A stretch of 32,612 nt of DNA, taken from positions 1 to 32,612 of the forward strand of contig DLGC01000007.1 of the NCBI GenBank assembly GCA_002482525.1. Reading direction: 5' to 3'. The position numbers were made by a program, and so were the translations under genes. Numbering within the stretch: the stretch's first letter is position 1; each line of letters begins with the position of its first letter. Positions 15,060 to 22,773 of this stretch are shown in pieces. Under the pieces are notes generated by a model, which saw only the letters and a program-made list of their open reading frames with translations, ran no database searches and was not told the origin of the DNA. Origin of the DNA: Propionibacteriaceae bacterium UBA7704 (GTDB lineage: Bacteria; Actinomycetota; Actinomycetes; Propionibacteriales; Propionibacteriaceae).

Positions 15060-16307
15060 GTGAGGCGATTATTCTCTGCGGGCTTGGCCTTCGCTGTGAG
15101 CATTGCGGCGTTGGTTGGAACCAGTCCAATCCCAGCTACAGCAGCCGGCTATGTGGTGAAGGCCGGGCCGCGGTTCAACCTTCCGCTTTCGGCCAGAGGT
15201 GTGTCAGGGATCAAGGTGACGTCGGATTCGGATTCGAGTCAGGAGTTGAATCAGCACCTGGTCGAACTGATCAACAACACCACCCGAGGTGCGCAGATCA
15301 GAATTTCCCTCTACGGCTGGGATGACTGGGCCGGGAGCAGTGCGCCTAACCCGACCCCTGCTCTGCAGCGCGCGCTCGACCGAGGAGTGACAGTCAAGAT
15401 CCTCCTGGATGCGGGCGCGAAACTCAGCGCCGACTACACCACACTCAAGAACGATATGAAGGTGCATTCCGGGTCCTACATCAAGCGCTGTGGCGTCGGG
15501 TATCAAACGACGGCGGGCAGTGGTCGCGGGTGTCTTGGATCAGCCGTGAATCACAGCAAGGTCTTCTTGTTCAGCCGTGTTGGGCTGTCCGACTACGTGG
15601 TCGTCCAAGGCACCTCGCACATAACCCCGACCTGGGGCAACGGTGCCTGGGATGCCATGATGACCGTGGTTGGCCGTAAGACGCTGTACGACGGTTACGT
15701 CAAGTATTTCGAGGACGAGGCCAAGAATGTCCGGCAACCCAACTACTACCGAACGGTCACCGATGGTGCCTACAAGGCCTACTTCTTCCCGCGCACAGTG
15801 ACCAAGACCTCCGACGACGTGATGGTGGGAATCCTCAACAACGTGAAGTGCTCCGGCAATACGACCCGCCCCTCGGCGTCAGGTCACGCCACCAAGATTC
15901 GGATTGCCACCTACAACTTCACTCGAGAAAAGGTCGCGGCGAAGATCCAGTCGTTGGCGAAGCAGGGCTGCTACTTCGACATTGCGGTCAACGGGGAGAA
16001 CATGGGGTCCAAGGTGAAGACCTACCTCAAGTCCAAGGACTCCCCGAGTGCCGCGAAGCGCATCAATGTCGACAACGCTCATGTGGGCAATATGATCGTT
16101 CACGCGAAGTACATGCTCATCGAGGGGAATTACGACGGGCATCCAAACTCGACGATCATGTGGGTCGGGTCGCCCAACCTGACCAACCCTGCCCTCGATG
16201 AAAACGATGAGTCATTGCTCAAGATCGAGTCCAAGACCGGGGTCTGGTTCGATCAGTGGGCGGATAACTTCCGAAACATCATGAAGGTAAGCCCTGACGC
16301 CTGGTGA
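15060..16307 (+). CDS. Secreted phospholipase D-like protein
   Basis: An exported 415-aa protein of the PLD superfamily. The N-terminus from GTG 15060 is a signal peptide with a probable cut after PATAA near residue 29. Upstream in-frame starts (to 14976) would add an unlikely tail; AGGAA lies 10 nt before the GTG. Two active-site halves are visible: NHSK (H165, K167) followed by GTSH, and VHAK (H348, K350) followed by GSPNLT. The Asp of each HxKxxxxD motif is replaced, by Ser172 and Glu355. The family cleaves or transfers phosphodiester bonds in lipids or nucleic acids; the substrate is unknown. Cysteines at 144, 158, 264 and 304 could form disulfides outside the cell. The gene is monocistronic with a long hairpin behind it. 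Confidence 0.85.
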   Translation: MRRLFSAGLAFAVSIAALVGTSPIPATAAGYVVKAGPRFNLPLSARGVSGIKVTSDSDSSQELNQHLVELINNTTRGAQIRISLYGWDDWAGSSAPNPTPALQRALDRGVTVKILLDAGAKLSADYTTLKNDMKVHSGSYIKRCGVGYQTTAGSGRGCLGSAVNHSKVFLFSRVGLSDYVVVQGTSHITPTWGNGAWDAMMTVVGRKTLYDGYVKYFEDEAKNVRQPNYYRTVTDGAYKAYFFPRTVTKTSDDVMVGILNNVKCSGNTTRPSASGHATKIRIATYNFTREKVAAKIQSLAKQGCYFDIAVNGENMGSKVKTYLKSKDSPSAAKRINVDNAHVGNMIVHAKYMLIEGNYDGHPNSTIMWVGSPNLTNPALDENDESLLKIESKTGVWFDQWADNFRNIMKVSPDAW

Positions 16308-16340
16308 CGGGCAGTCGCCTCAGCTGAGGTTGGTGACGGA

Positions 16341-16386
16341 CCGCGGTCGCGCGGCGGGAGGTGTGATCCCCGCCGCGCGACCGCGG
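16341..16386 (+). terminator. 18-bp perfect hairpin after the PLD-like gene
   Basis: CCGCGGTCGCGCGGCGGG (16341-16358) pairs perfectly with 16369-16386 around a 10-nt loop. It sits 34 nt after the stop codon. No U-tract follows, so this is a tail-less actinobacterial-style terminator, possibly working in both directions. Confidence 0.7.
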
Positions 16387-16454
16387 TGGTGGTGCGTCGC
16401 TGGCCATGGTGCTGATCTGGGCGAGTGGCGGGCGTCAGTGGATGTGACTCGGCT

Positions 16455-16483
16455 TTGACATGACTACTTTGTATTGCAAGGCT
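16455..16483 (+). promoter_or_regulatory. padR promoter with embedded PadR operator
   Basis: TTGACA (16455-16460), a 17-nt spacer, then AAGGCT (16478-16483). The spacer and -10 contain TTGTATTGCAAGG (16469-16481), repeated exactly upstream of the exporter genes. The ATG of padR lies 7 nt after the -10, so the transcript is probably leaderless and the regulator probably represses itself. Confidence 0.6.
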
Positions 16484-16490
16484 TGGTTGC

Positions 16491-16832
16491 ATGCCAATCA
16501 GTGATCGAACGGCGCAACTCCGCAAGGGAGTGCTTGAGTTGGCGATCCTGGCCGTGCTTGATCGCGAGGAGTGCTACTCCATCGCGATCATCGATCGGCT
16601 CGGCGAGCACCCGGCGCTCACCGCAACCCCGGGCACGGTCTATCCGCTGCTGGCTCGCCTGGACAAGGCCGGCAAGGTGGCGACGAGATGGGTGGAGTCC
16701 GCGGGCGGACCACCACGCAAGTACTACCGCCTCACCGACGAGGGTCGTGCTGCGCTCGCCGAGGGCACGACGGCGTGGAGCGCACTCAGTGAAGCGATGC
16801 AGCAGTTGCTGGGGAAGCGAGGTGAAGCATGA
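16491..16832 (+). CDS. PadR-family transcriptional regulator
   Basis: A 113-aa winged-helix repressor. The PadR pattern is clear: RKGVLELAILAVLDREECYSIAIIDRL, then ATPGTVYPLLARLDKAGKV and GGPPRKYYRLTDEGR, followed by a C-terminal helix for dimerisation. PadR proteins usually repress their own gene and a nearby exporter until an inducer binds. The same 13-nt site lies at its own promoter and at the exporter promoter 1.3 kb away. It overlaps the next gene by 4 nt (ATGA). Confidence 0.93.
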   Translation: MPISDRTAQLRKGVLELAILAVLDREECYSIAIIDRLGEHPALTATPGTVYPLLARLDKAGKVATRWVESAGGPPRKYYRLTDEGRAALAEGTTAWSALSEAMQQLLGKRGEA

Positions 16833-17698
16833 CCACGTCCTATCTGCGCGCGGTTGGTGCGCATCTCGACGGGCTCGGACGAGCGGATCGCGCGCAGGCG
16901 TTGGAGGCTCTCGCGGCGCAGCTCGATGAGTTGAACGAGGCTGGGGTTGACCCGCTGGAGGTGCTCGGTCCTCCGGAGCGTTACGCGGCAGAGCTTGTGG
17001 AGGCACTCATCGGCGATGTTGCTGCCGAGGAACCCCGATTTCGAGTGTTCGGCATTCCCATTGAGACCCGGGGTCTGCTGAACGGCGGCGTTCGATCACG
17101 CATCTTCGATCCCGAAAACCCGCGAATCATCGTGCCGCGCCTGCTGGGAGCTGGCTGGACGCTGAACCTGGGGGCGGTGGCGGTGAAGCTCAAGCTGATC
17201 CGTCCCGACGATGCCACCAGTGAGGTGTTCGAGCAGGTTCCCGAGCGTGCTGTTCGGATTGCGCAGTTCGTGCCCGCTGCTGTGGCCGGCGTTGCTGCAG
17301 GCGTTGTGGCGGTGGCCTGGCGGGGACTTCCGGATCGTGTGCCATCGAGCTTTGACTTGGGCGGACGCACCAGAGGCAGCGCATCGAAGTTCTCGCTGGT
17401 TGCTGGTGTGTTGATGGGCGTGCTGCCCGCGGTGTGGGCGCTGCGTCAGCAGGACGAGGTGGAAGACCGCCTTGTGGATGCGGCAAGCGCGACCATGCTG
17501 GCAAGTGTCTCGGTCTCGACGGTGGCGGCATCGGTGCTGAATGCTCGCAACCCGCAGGGCCGTTGGGGGCTAGCCGTCCCGGTGATGCTTCCGGCCGCGG
17601 TTGCCGCGTCGCTGTCAGTGATCGTGGTGCCGCTGCGGGCTGGGCTGCGTCGCGTTTGGCGCGACGCTGAGGCACCTGCCTCGACGCCTTCGGACTGA
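16829..17698 (+). CDS. HAAS-domain membrane protein (DUF1648/DUF5808-like)
   Basis: A 289-aa protein that commonly pairs with PadR regulators. Residues 1-60 form a helical HAAS/DUF1700-like domain (YLRAVGAHLDGLGRADRAQA ... LGPPERYAAELVEAL). A middle segment, DPENPRIIVPRLLGAGWTLN, resembles DUF5808, and GLPDRVPSSFDLGG resembles the DUF1648 motif between membrane helices. Four or so hydrophobic segments follow. Its role is unknown; family context suggests a membrane sensor or modulator acting with PadR. Translation is coupled to padR by ATGA. A hairpin ends the pair. Confidence 0.75.
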   Translation: MTTSYLRAVGAHLDGLGRADRAQALEALAAQLDELNEAGVDPLEVLGPPERYAAELVEALIGDVAAEEPRFRVFGIPIETRGLLNGGVRSRIFDPENPRIIVPRLLGAGWTLNLGAVAVKLKLIRPDDATSEVFEQVPERAVRIAQFVPAAVAGVAAGVVAVAWRGLPDRVPSSFDLGGRTRGSASKFSLVAGVLMGVLPAVWALRQQDEVEDRLVDAASATMLASVSVSTVAASVLNARNPQGRWGLAVPVMLPAAVAASLSVIVVPLRAGLRRVWRDAEAPASTPSD

Positions 17699-17715
17699 TG
17701 CGTCCCGGCGGGTAG

Positions 17716-17743
17716 CCGGTCTCGCGTGAGTGGGGGAGACCGG
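17716..17743 (+). terminator. Stem-loop after the PadR/HAAS pair
   Basis: CCGGTCTC (17716-17723) pairs with GAGACCGG (17736-17743) around a 12-nt loop, 18 nt after the HAAS gene stop. Only a short TTT follows, 12 nt later. It separates the padR unit from the exporter promoter. Confidence 0.5.
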
Positions 17744-17780
17744 GGCGCCGAGGGGTTTCTCGCTGATGGGGAGGCCACAG

Positions 17781-17809
17781 TTGACGCAGCTAGCTTGTAT
17801 TGCAAGGAT
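17781..17809 (+). promoter_or_regulatory. Exporter promoter with PadR operator
   Basis: TTGACG (17781-17786), a 17-nt spacer and AAGGAT (17804-17809). CTTG-TATTG-CAAG (17794-17806) is a perfect inverted repeat in the same phase as at the padR promoter. The predicted start is near 17816, about 50 nt before the ATPase gene. Confidence 0.6.
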
Positions 17810-17865
17810 GTAGGTGATGCAAACATCTCGCGATTCGACGCTGTCGTCGAACGAAAGGAACCTCG

Positions 17866-18801
17866 ATGACCCATCCGACCGTCTGCGCTGATCGGCTCAC
17901 GAAGCGCTTCGGTGACCGCGAAGCCGTCTCGGCGCTGTCGTTCAGCGTGAGTCGTGGGCGAGCCTTCGGATTGCTCGGCCCCAATGGCTCGGGCAAGACC
18001 ACCACGATCCGGCTACTCAACGGCCTGCTCACTCCCGACGACGGCAGCGTTGCCCTGTTCGGAGAGCCGGTAACCGCGCGCAATGCCGACGCGCTGCGTC
18101 AACGCATCGGCGTGCAGACCGACACGAACCTGTATGAGACCTTGTCGGCGCGGGAGAACCTGCGCATCTGGGGTGCGCTGTACGGCATCGATCGAAGCGC
18201 GCTGGCCGGGCGCGTCGATGAGGTGCTGGAAACCTTCGGGCTCAGTGTGCGTGCAGATTCGCTCGCCGGAGAGTTCAGCAAAGGGATGCGTCAGAAGCTC
18301 GCCATCGGACGCGCGATCCTCCACGAGCCGGAGTTGTTGTTCCTGGACGAGCCGACCGCCGGGCTGGACCCAGAAGCCGCTGCCGAGCTCATCAGCTACC
18401 TCAAGCAGATGATTCAGGTCTCGAACACCACCGTCGTGATCTCGACCCATCAACTCGCCGGCTTGGAGCTGCTGTGTGACGACATCGGCATCATCAAACA
18501 GGGCCACCTGTTGGCTGCCGGCCCCGTCGAGGAGCTGTTGCAGCGGCAGTGGCCCGGAAACCGCTACTCGGTGAGCGTCGACGGGGGTCAGGGGGAGGCC
18601 CGCCGGATCGCGGCCTCACTGGCGACGGTCGAAGATGCGGCTGAGGGCGAGTTCACCTTCGGAGCCGACGATGACTCCACCGTCTCTGAGGTGGTCGCGG
18701 CACTCGTCGGCGCGGGCGTCGGCGTGCGCGCGGTGATTCCGCTGCATCCGACCATCGAAGACTTCTACTTCACCACGCTCGACAAGGAGGTCGCCGCATG
18801 A
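17866..18801 (+). CDS. ABC exporter ATP-binding protein
   Basis: A 311-aa ATPase of the drug/antibiotic exporter (DrrA/CcmA-like) type. Walker A is GLLGPNGSGKTTTIRLLNGL, signature EFSKGMRQKLAIGRAIL (a KG variant of SGG), Walker B ELLFLDEPTAGLDPEAA, and the H-loop is ISTHQ. The C-terminal ~90 residues form the extra domain common in this class. GAAAGGA lies 8 nt before the ATG. It overlaps the permease gene by 4 nt. The PadR-type site upstream suggests repression until a toxic or signalling compound is sensed. Confidence 0.9.
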   Translation: MTHPTVCADRLTKRFGDREAVSALSFSVSRGRAFGLLGPNGSGKTTTIRLLNGLLTPDDGSVALFGEPVTARNADALRQRIGVQTDTNLYETLSARENLRIWGALYGIDRSALAGRVDEVLETFGLSVRADSLAGEFSKGMRQKLAIGRAILHEPELLFLDEPTAGLDPEAAAELISYLKQMIQVSNTTVVISTHQLAGLELLCDDIGIIKQGHLLAAGPVEELLQRQWPGNRYSVSVDGGQGEARRIAASLATVEDAAEGEFTFGADDDSTVSEVVAALVGAGVGVRAVIPLHPTIEDFYFTTLDKEVAA

Positions 18802-19655
18802 CCACCCAGACCCACACCCGGCCCAGTGTCGGACGCCGCAGCCCGATCGGCTGGCAACGCGTCGCGGCCGTGATGCGCAAAGACTGGCTAGAGGTCGTCC
18901 GCAACAAGCAACTGCTCTCTTCACTGGTGGCGGTGCCGGTGGTCTTCGCGGTGGTGTTTCCGGTGGCGATCATCTTGCTCGGCGGCTCCGGCATTCTCAC
19001 CTCGACGATCGCCGGGTTACAGGGCTTCCTCGATCACTTTCCCGCGGGCGTCGTCCCTGCCGACTACACCACCGAGCAGGTGGTCGTGTATGCGGTGATC
19101 GTGTACTTCTTCGCGCCGTTCTTCCTTCTCATCCCGGTCATGACGGCCTCGATCACCGCCTCCTCGAGCCTTGTCGGCGAGAAGGAGCGCCGCACTATCG
19201 AGGGCCTGCTCTACACGCCGCTGTCCAACCGCGAACTGGTGCTGGCGAAGGTGCTGGGTTCGGTGATTCCGGCGGTCGTGCTGACTTGGGCGTCCTTCGT
19301 GATCTACACGGTGCTCGTGGGCGTGCTCGGCGCCCCGATGATGGGCGGCATCTTCTTCCCAACCTGGACTTGGGCCGTGCTCATCGTGTTGCTGGTGCCG
19401 CTGGTCAGCTTCCTCGCAACCAGCATGATCGTCGCCGTATCGGGTCGCTCGACCACGATGCAGGGCGCACAAGGTACCTCGATGTTCGTGGTCTTCCCGG
19501 TTCTTGCCCTCGTCATCGGTCAGGCGACCGGGGTCATGCTCTTCAACGTTGTCGTCGCGCTGGTTGTGGCCGTGGTGCTCGCCGTCCTCGACGTTCTCGC
19601 CTTTGTGCTCGTCGTAGCGAAGTTCCAGCGGGAGCAGATCGTTACGAAGCTTTGA
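18798..19655 (+). CDS. ABC-2 type exporter permease
   Basis: A 285-aa membrane partner of the preceding ATPase. Six hydrophobic helices can be traced. Between helices 2 and 3 is SSLVGEKERRTIEGLLYTPLSNRELVLAKVLGS, the typical ABC-2 cytoplasmic loop that meets the ATPase. It ends in a short charged tail. A single permease gene implies a homodimer. Substrate unknown. Confidence 0.88.
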   Translation: MTTQTHTRPSVGRRSPIGWQRVAAVMRKDWLEVVRNKQLLSSLVAVPVVFAVVFPVAIILLGGSGILTSTIAGLQGFLDHFPAGVVPADYTTEQVVVYAVIVYFFAPFFLLIPVMTASITASSSLVGEKERRTIEGLLYTPLSNRELVLAKVLGSVIPAVVLTWASFVIYTVLVGVLGAPMMGGIFFPTWTWAVLIVLLVPLVSFLATSMIVAVSGRSTTMQGAQGTSMFVVFPVLALVIGQATGVMLFNVVVALVVAVVLAVLDVLAFVLVVAKFQREQIVTKL

Positions 19656-19744
19656 GTGGTGGTCGGCAAAGGCATTGCTCGACCCAGTTCCAATTTGGAT
19701 TGAAACGTGCCGTGAATTCCTTGAGCCTCGTTGGTGTTACGAAC

Positions 19745-19753
19745 TTATCCACA
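19745..19753 (+). promoter_or_regulatory. Consensus DnaA-box sequence
   Basis: TTATCCACA, a perfect match to the classical DnaA box, lies about 26 nt before the promoter-like pair of the secreted C39 gene. A single copy here, with another at 26278. A regulatory or chance occurrence; no origin features are seen. Confidence 0.35.
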
Positions 19754-19770
19754 GTCTTGGTGTCGCCACC

Positions 19771-19799
19771 TTGTGCGTAGGTGTCGGTGTTCATAGCGT
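19771..19799 (+). promoter_or_regulatory. Putative promoter of the secreted C39-lipoprotein pair
   Basis: TTGTGC (19771-19776), 17-nt spacer, TAGCGT (19794-19799). The start would be near 19806, 23 nt before the ATG. The 173-nt gap before this pair holds no gene. Confidence 0.4.
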
Positions 19800-19828
19800 C
19801 GGAGTCGATCACCGACGAAAGGGATTCT

Positions 19829-20512
19829 ATGTCAATGTGGCTCAGAAATATCGTGCTGGGTGGCCTGAGTGTCGCAATCTGCTTCAGTGCTGGTGCGTCG
19901 CTTGCCCACGCGGCTCCGCCCGGGAGCCCTCATGGGTTGAAGGGCTCGAAAGTGGTGAGCACAGAGGCGCACAAACTGCGGCAGACGAGTGAGCTTGCCG
20001 GCTTTGCCCCGCTTGCGGTGCAGGGCGGGAAGACTCTGAAGGTCCGCGTGCAGAAGCAGTCCACCGACTACTACTGTGCACCGGCATCGGGTCGCGTAGC
20101 GCTGTCCGCACTGAGGTCCAAGCTTCCGCGTCAGTCGACAATCGCTCGGAAGATGGGGACGACTCCGGACGGCACGTCCATCAACAGAATCGCGCCCGGA
20201 TTGAATGCGTTTCAATCGAAGAACCCGTACGTTACGGCACGCGGTCTGAGTCTGGAGCAGTTCCGAAAGCGTATTGTGTGGGGTATTGGCACGTACAAGG
20301 CCCCATCAATCAACGTCGTCCAGATGGGGCGATTGCCGTGGTATATGAACCAGGGGTTATCGGGAAGACATGCGCTCGCGACATACGGCTACTACAAAGC
20401 AGTCAAGAGGTGGCAAATGAAGATGTACGACCCGTGGGACGGTAAGCGTCACGAGAATGCTGATTCCGGACGAATCTACGATGCCTCGCTCGATCACGCG
20501 ATCATATGGTGA
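19829..20512 (+). CDS. Secreted C39-like cysteine peptidase
   Basis: A 227-aa exported protein. From ATG 19829 (AAAGGGA 4-5 nt upstream) the first 28 residues are a signal peptide ending ASLAHA. The mature domain has a papain-like triad typical of Peptidase_C39_2: Gln77 and Cys83 in QSTDYYCAPASGRVALSAL, His181 in GRHALATYGY, and Asp201 in YDPWDG. An earlier in-frame ATG at 19781 would bury the signal peptide. Codon use is less GC-biased than neighbouring genes, which hints at acquisition. Its stop overlaps the start of the lipoprotein gene (GTGA), so the two are made together. Substrate unknown. Confidence 0.75.
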   Translation: MSMWLRNIVLGGLSVAICFSAGASLAHAAPPGSPHGLKGSKVVSTEAHKLRQTSELAGFAPLAVQGGKTLKVRVQKQSTDYYCAPASGRVALSALRSKLPRQSTIARKMGTTPDGTSINRIAPGLNAFQSKNPYVTARGLSLEQFRKRIVWGIGTYKAPSINVVQMGRLPWYMNQGLSGRHALATYGYYKAVKRWQMKMYDPWDGKRHENADSGRIYDASLDHAIIW

Positions 20513-21654
20513 CGGTTCGAACGCTGGCGTTCGCCGGTGCAGCGGTGCTCTCGACGGCTCTCCTAACGTCATGCGAGGGTGGCCCGACCGGTGTCGGCGG
20601 GGAAGCTCCAGAGAGTGGTCGGCCGGTTGAGGTATCGGCGAGCGCGTTTCCGTTCCCGCTAGGGCTTGATGTCCATCATGTGTGGGCATTGCCGACCTCG
20701 GTGAGCGCGAGTTCTTACGGCGCGACCGCGTCGAAGGACTTCGCCTTCTTTGGCCTTGCCCGCCCGGGCGAGGGTGGCGTCGATGCGGAGGTTACCTCCG
20801 ACGAGCGGACCACCTATGCCGCAATGAATCTGACGACGGGCGAGATCGCGACGTTTCCGGCGGTTGAGGTAGGACGGTATTCGCGCCTCGGGGTGGCGGT
20901 CGATGCTGGAACCGATACCTACCTCGTTCATCGCGAGGAGCAGGTGTGGCCACCAGAAGAGTGCCCGCAATCGCCGCAGTATTGCTGGACCTGGAGCCTC
21001 TATGCCCAGCGACTTCCGGACGGAGAAGTCACCCAGATTGCTGCGGCTCGGCAGCCGGGCCCGCAGTTAACTATGCCGCGTCCCGTCGCTTTCGAAGGTG
21101 GCGCGGTTTGGTTGACTGACGGGGCGACCTCCGGTGGGTTCGACCTTTCGAAGTGGACCCCGACGGACTCCAGCACGGTGCTCGCGCGAGACCTTCCCTG
21201 GGGTGAGGTCAGTGTGGAGGCAGGTGCCGCCTGGGTTGGGGTGGACGGCGACGAATCGACTCGAGGCCAACTGTGGTCTGTCGATCTTGGGACCGGGGCG
21301 CGCGTTCGGCGCGACCTGCCCGCTGGTGCGACCAACGCAGTGGTCGTCGACGAACGCGTTCAGTACGTCCTACGAGACGATGGCGAGCACCCCATGTCGG
21401 TGGTGTCTGCGCCAGTCCGGACGCCAACGAAGGCATCGGTGCTCGCTTCGGGGCTGAGTGATGTCTACGTCCTGGTTGCGCTATCGCCAACTCAAGCCGT
21501 GATTTCTGATCCGTCCGGCGGGTACTGGCTGACCGGCGATTCGGGCGGCGTTCTGTCTGGAGTTCCGCAACTGTGGGGGGTGCATCGCTCGAATGGGGAG
21601 TTGGCGTTCTTCATCCGGGATGGAGCTAGCCGGGTGCTGGTGGTCGCAGAGTGA
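20509..21654 (+). CDS. Lipoprotein with possible beta-propeller fold
   Basis: An exported lipoprotein of about 381 aa. The N-terminus TVRTLAFAGAAVLSTALLTSC carries a lipobox, with the lipidated Cys at about residue 22. The rest contains repeating strand-rich segments with GGAVWLTDG, GAAWVGVDG and ERVQYVLRDDG-like units, suggesting a beta-propeller, but no family is certain. GTG at 20509 overlaps the previous stop (GTGA); ATG at 20506 is the alternative. Coupling to a secreted C39-like peptidase suggests the two proteins act together outside the membrane. Function is unknown. Confidence 0.72.
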   Translation: MTVRTLAFAGAAVLSTALLTSCEGGPTGVGGEAPESGRPVEVSASAFPFPLGLDVHHVWALPTSVSASSYGATASKDFAFFGLARPGEGGVDAEVTSDERTTYAAMNLTTGEIATFPAVEVGRYSRLGVAVDAGTDTYLVHREEQVWPPEECPQSPQYCWTWSLYAQRLPDGEVTQIAAARQPGPQLTMPRPVAFEGGAVWLTDGATSGGFDLSKWTPTDSSTVLARDLPWGEVSVEAGAAWVGVDGDESTRGQLWSVDLGTGARVRRDLPAGATNAVVVDERVQYVLRDDGEHPMSVVSAPVRTPTKASVLASGLSDVYVLVALSPTQAVISDPSGGYWLTGDSGGVLSGVPQLWGVHRSNGELAFFIRDGASRVLVVAE

Positions 21655-21845
21655 TGTCGCGCTAACCCTTGTGGTTGCTGGCGTTCGAGGCGCTCGCTCA
21701 TTCACGCGAACTGACGGGTTGGCCTTGGGGTTCGCGATCGGTCCAATGGGATCAACTCAGAATTCCGCTCACCGCGATTGTGGACGGCACCGTCACCTTC
21801 GATTCCATCCAGACGGAGGCTGCCGATGTGCCGACTCATCAAAGG

Positions 21846-21918
21846 TGGAGCTAAGGGGATTCGAACCCCTGACCTCTTCCATGCCATGGAAGCGCGCTAC
21901 CAACTGCGCCATAGCCCC
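21846..21918 (-). tRNA. tRNA-Ala (anticodon GGC)
   Basis: A full cloverleaf on the minus strand: acceptor GGGGCTA/TAGCTCC containing the G3-U70 pair that marks alanine tRNAs, anticodon stem CTTCC/GGAAG with loop ATGGCAT (anticodon GGC), T stem AGGGG/CCCCT, and discriminator A. CCA is not encoded. A TAGAGT hexamer at 21943-21948 may be its -10. The 190 nt between it and the lipoprotein gene hold nothing I can name. Confidence 0.95.
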
Positions 21919-21945
21919 ATCGTCCTTCAAGGACGCGGGATGACT

Positions 21946-22662
21946 CTACCGGGATGGTCGGGCAAACGGAAATCGAAGCAGCAGTTGGTGGGCAGTGATC
22001 AGCAGCGCCAGCCAGGCCATCCCCAGTAGCCAGGCGAAGACCACATCGGTCAGCCAGTGGTGTCCCAGATAGATCCGGCTCAGGCCCATCGCAATCGCCC
22101 ACACCACTGCCGCGATGATCGCCAACACCCGTACCCACACCCGTTTGGCCAACCAGAACGTGAGGTAGGCCAGCATCCCGGCGATCACCGTGCTGTTCAG
22201 GGTGTGGCCGGACGGAAACGAGAAGCTCGTCTCATACGGTGGCACCGCATCGGTGATCGGCGGACGCGCCCGTCCCACGGCGGCTTTGCCCACCCAGGTG
22301 AAGGTCACCGATCCGACTGCGGCAATGCTCATCAGCACCCAGATCGAGATCTCCCGGTAGCGCCAATACAGCAATCCGCTCAGCAGCAGCGCCATCACCA
22401 CCATGGGCAGCGTGCGTCCCAGATCGGTGAAAGCAGTGATCGCCGCGTCCAGCGCCGGGGTTCGGTGGGCGATCATCCAATTCAACACCGGACGGTCCAG
22501 TCCAGCGATGCCCTCGGCTTCGGTGACGGCGTCATAGACCCGATCTCCGGCCAGCACCAGCAGCGAGAAGATCACCATGCCCACGGCACCGATCAGCGCC
22601 AGCCTGGTGTTGGGTCCGGGCCGCCCCGGATGCGCCAGTGAAGGCCGATCTGCTGCGTCCAT
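21946..22662 (-). CDS. PAP2-family membrane phosphatase
   Basis: A 238-aa membrane enzyme of the phosphatidic-acid-phosphatase/undecaprenyl-diphosphatase class. All three active-site motifs are present: KAAVGRARP (K126-P134), FPSGH (149-153) and SRIYLGHHWLTD (195-206). About six membrane helices are seen. The family removes phosphate from lipid phosphates outside the membrane. ATG at 22662 fits the divergent gap with osmC; the longer frame to 22974 would run through the osmC-like gene. Confidence 0.9.
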   Translation of the reverse strand: MDAADRPSLAHPGRPGPNTRLALIGAVGMVIFSLLVLAGDRVYDAVTEAEGIAGLDRPVLNWMIAHRTPALDAAITAFTDLGRTLPMVVMALLLSGLLYWRYREISIWVLMSIAAVGSVTFTWVGKAAVGRARPPITDAVPPYETSFSFPSGHTLNSTVIAGMLAYLTFWLAKRVWVRVLAIIAAVVWAIAMGLSRIYLGHHWLTDVVFAWLLGMAWLALLITAHQLLLRFPFARPSR

Positions 22663-22773
22663 GGTGGTGAAGCTACCTAGATCATCGAAAAACGTGGAAT
22701 CGGGCTTGCCTCCACGCGGTTGGGCACGGTGAGGTGGGCACGACCCTCGGAGACTACAGAAAGGCAGACCAAC

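Noticed and set aside
21655..21845. att-site duplication of the tRNA-Ala 3' end
   Set aside because: I found no second copy of the tRNA 3' end within the window and no integrase gene.
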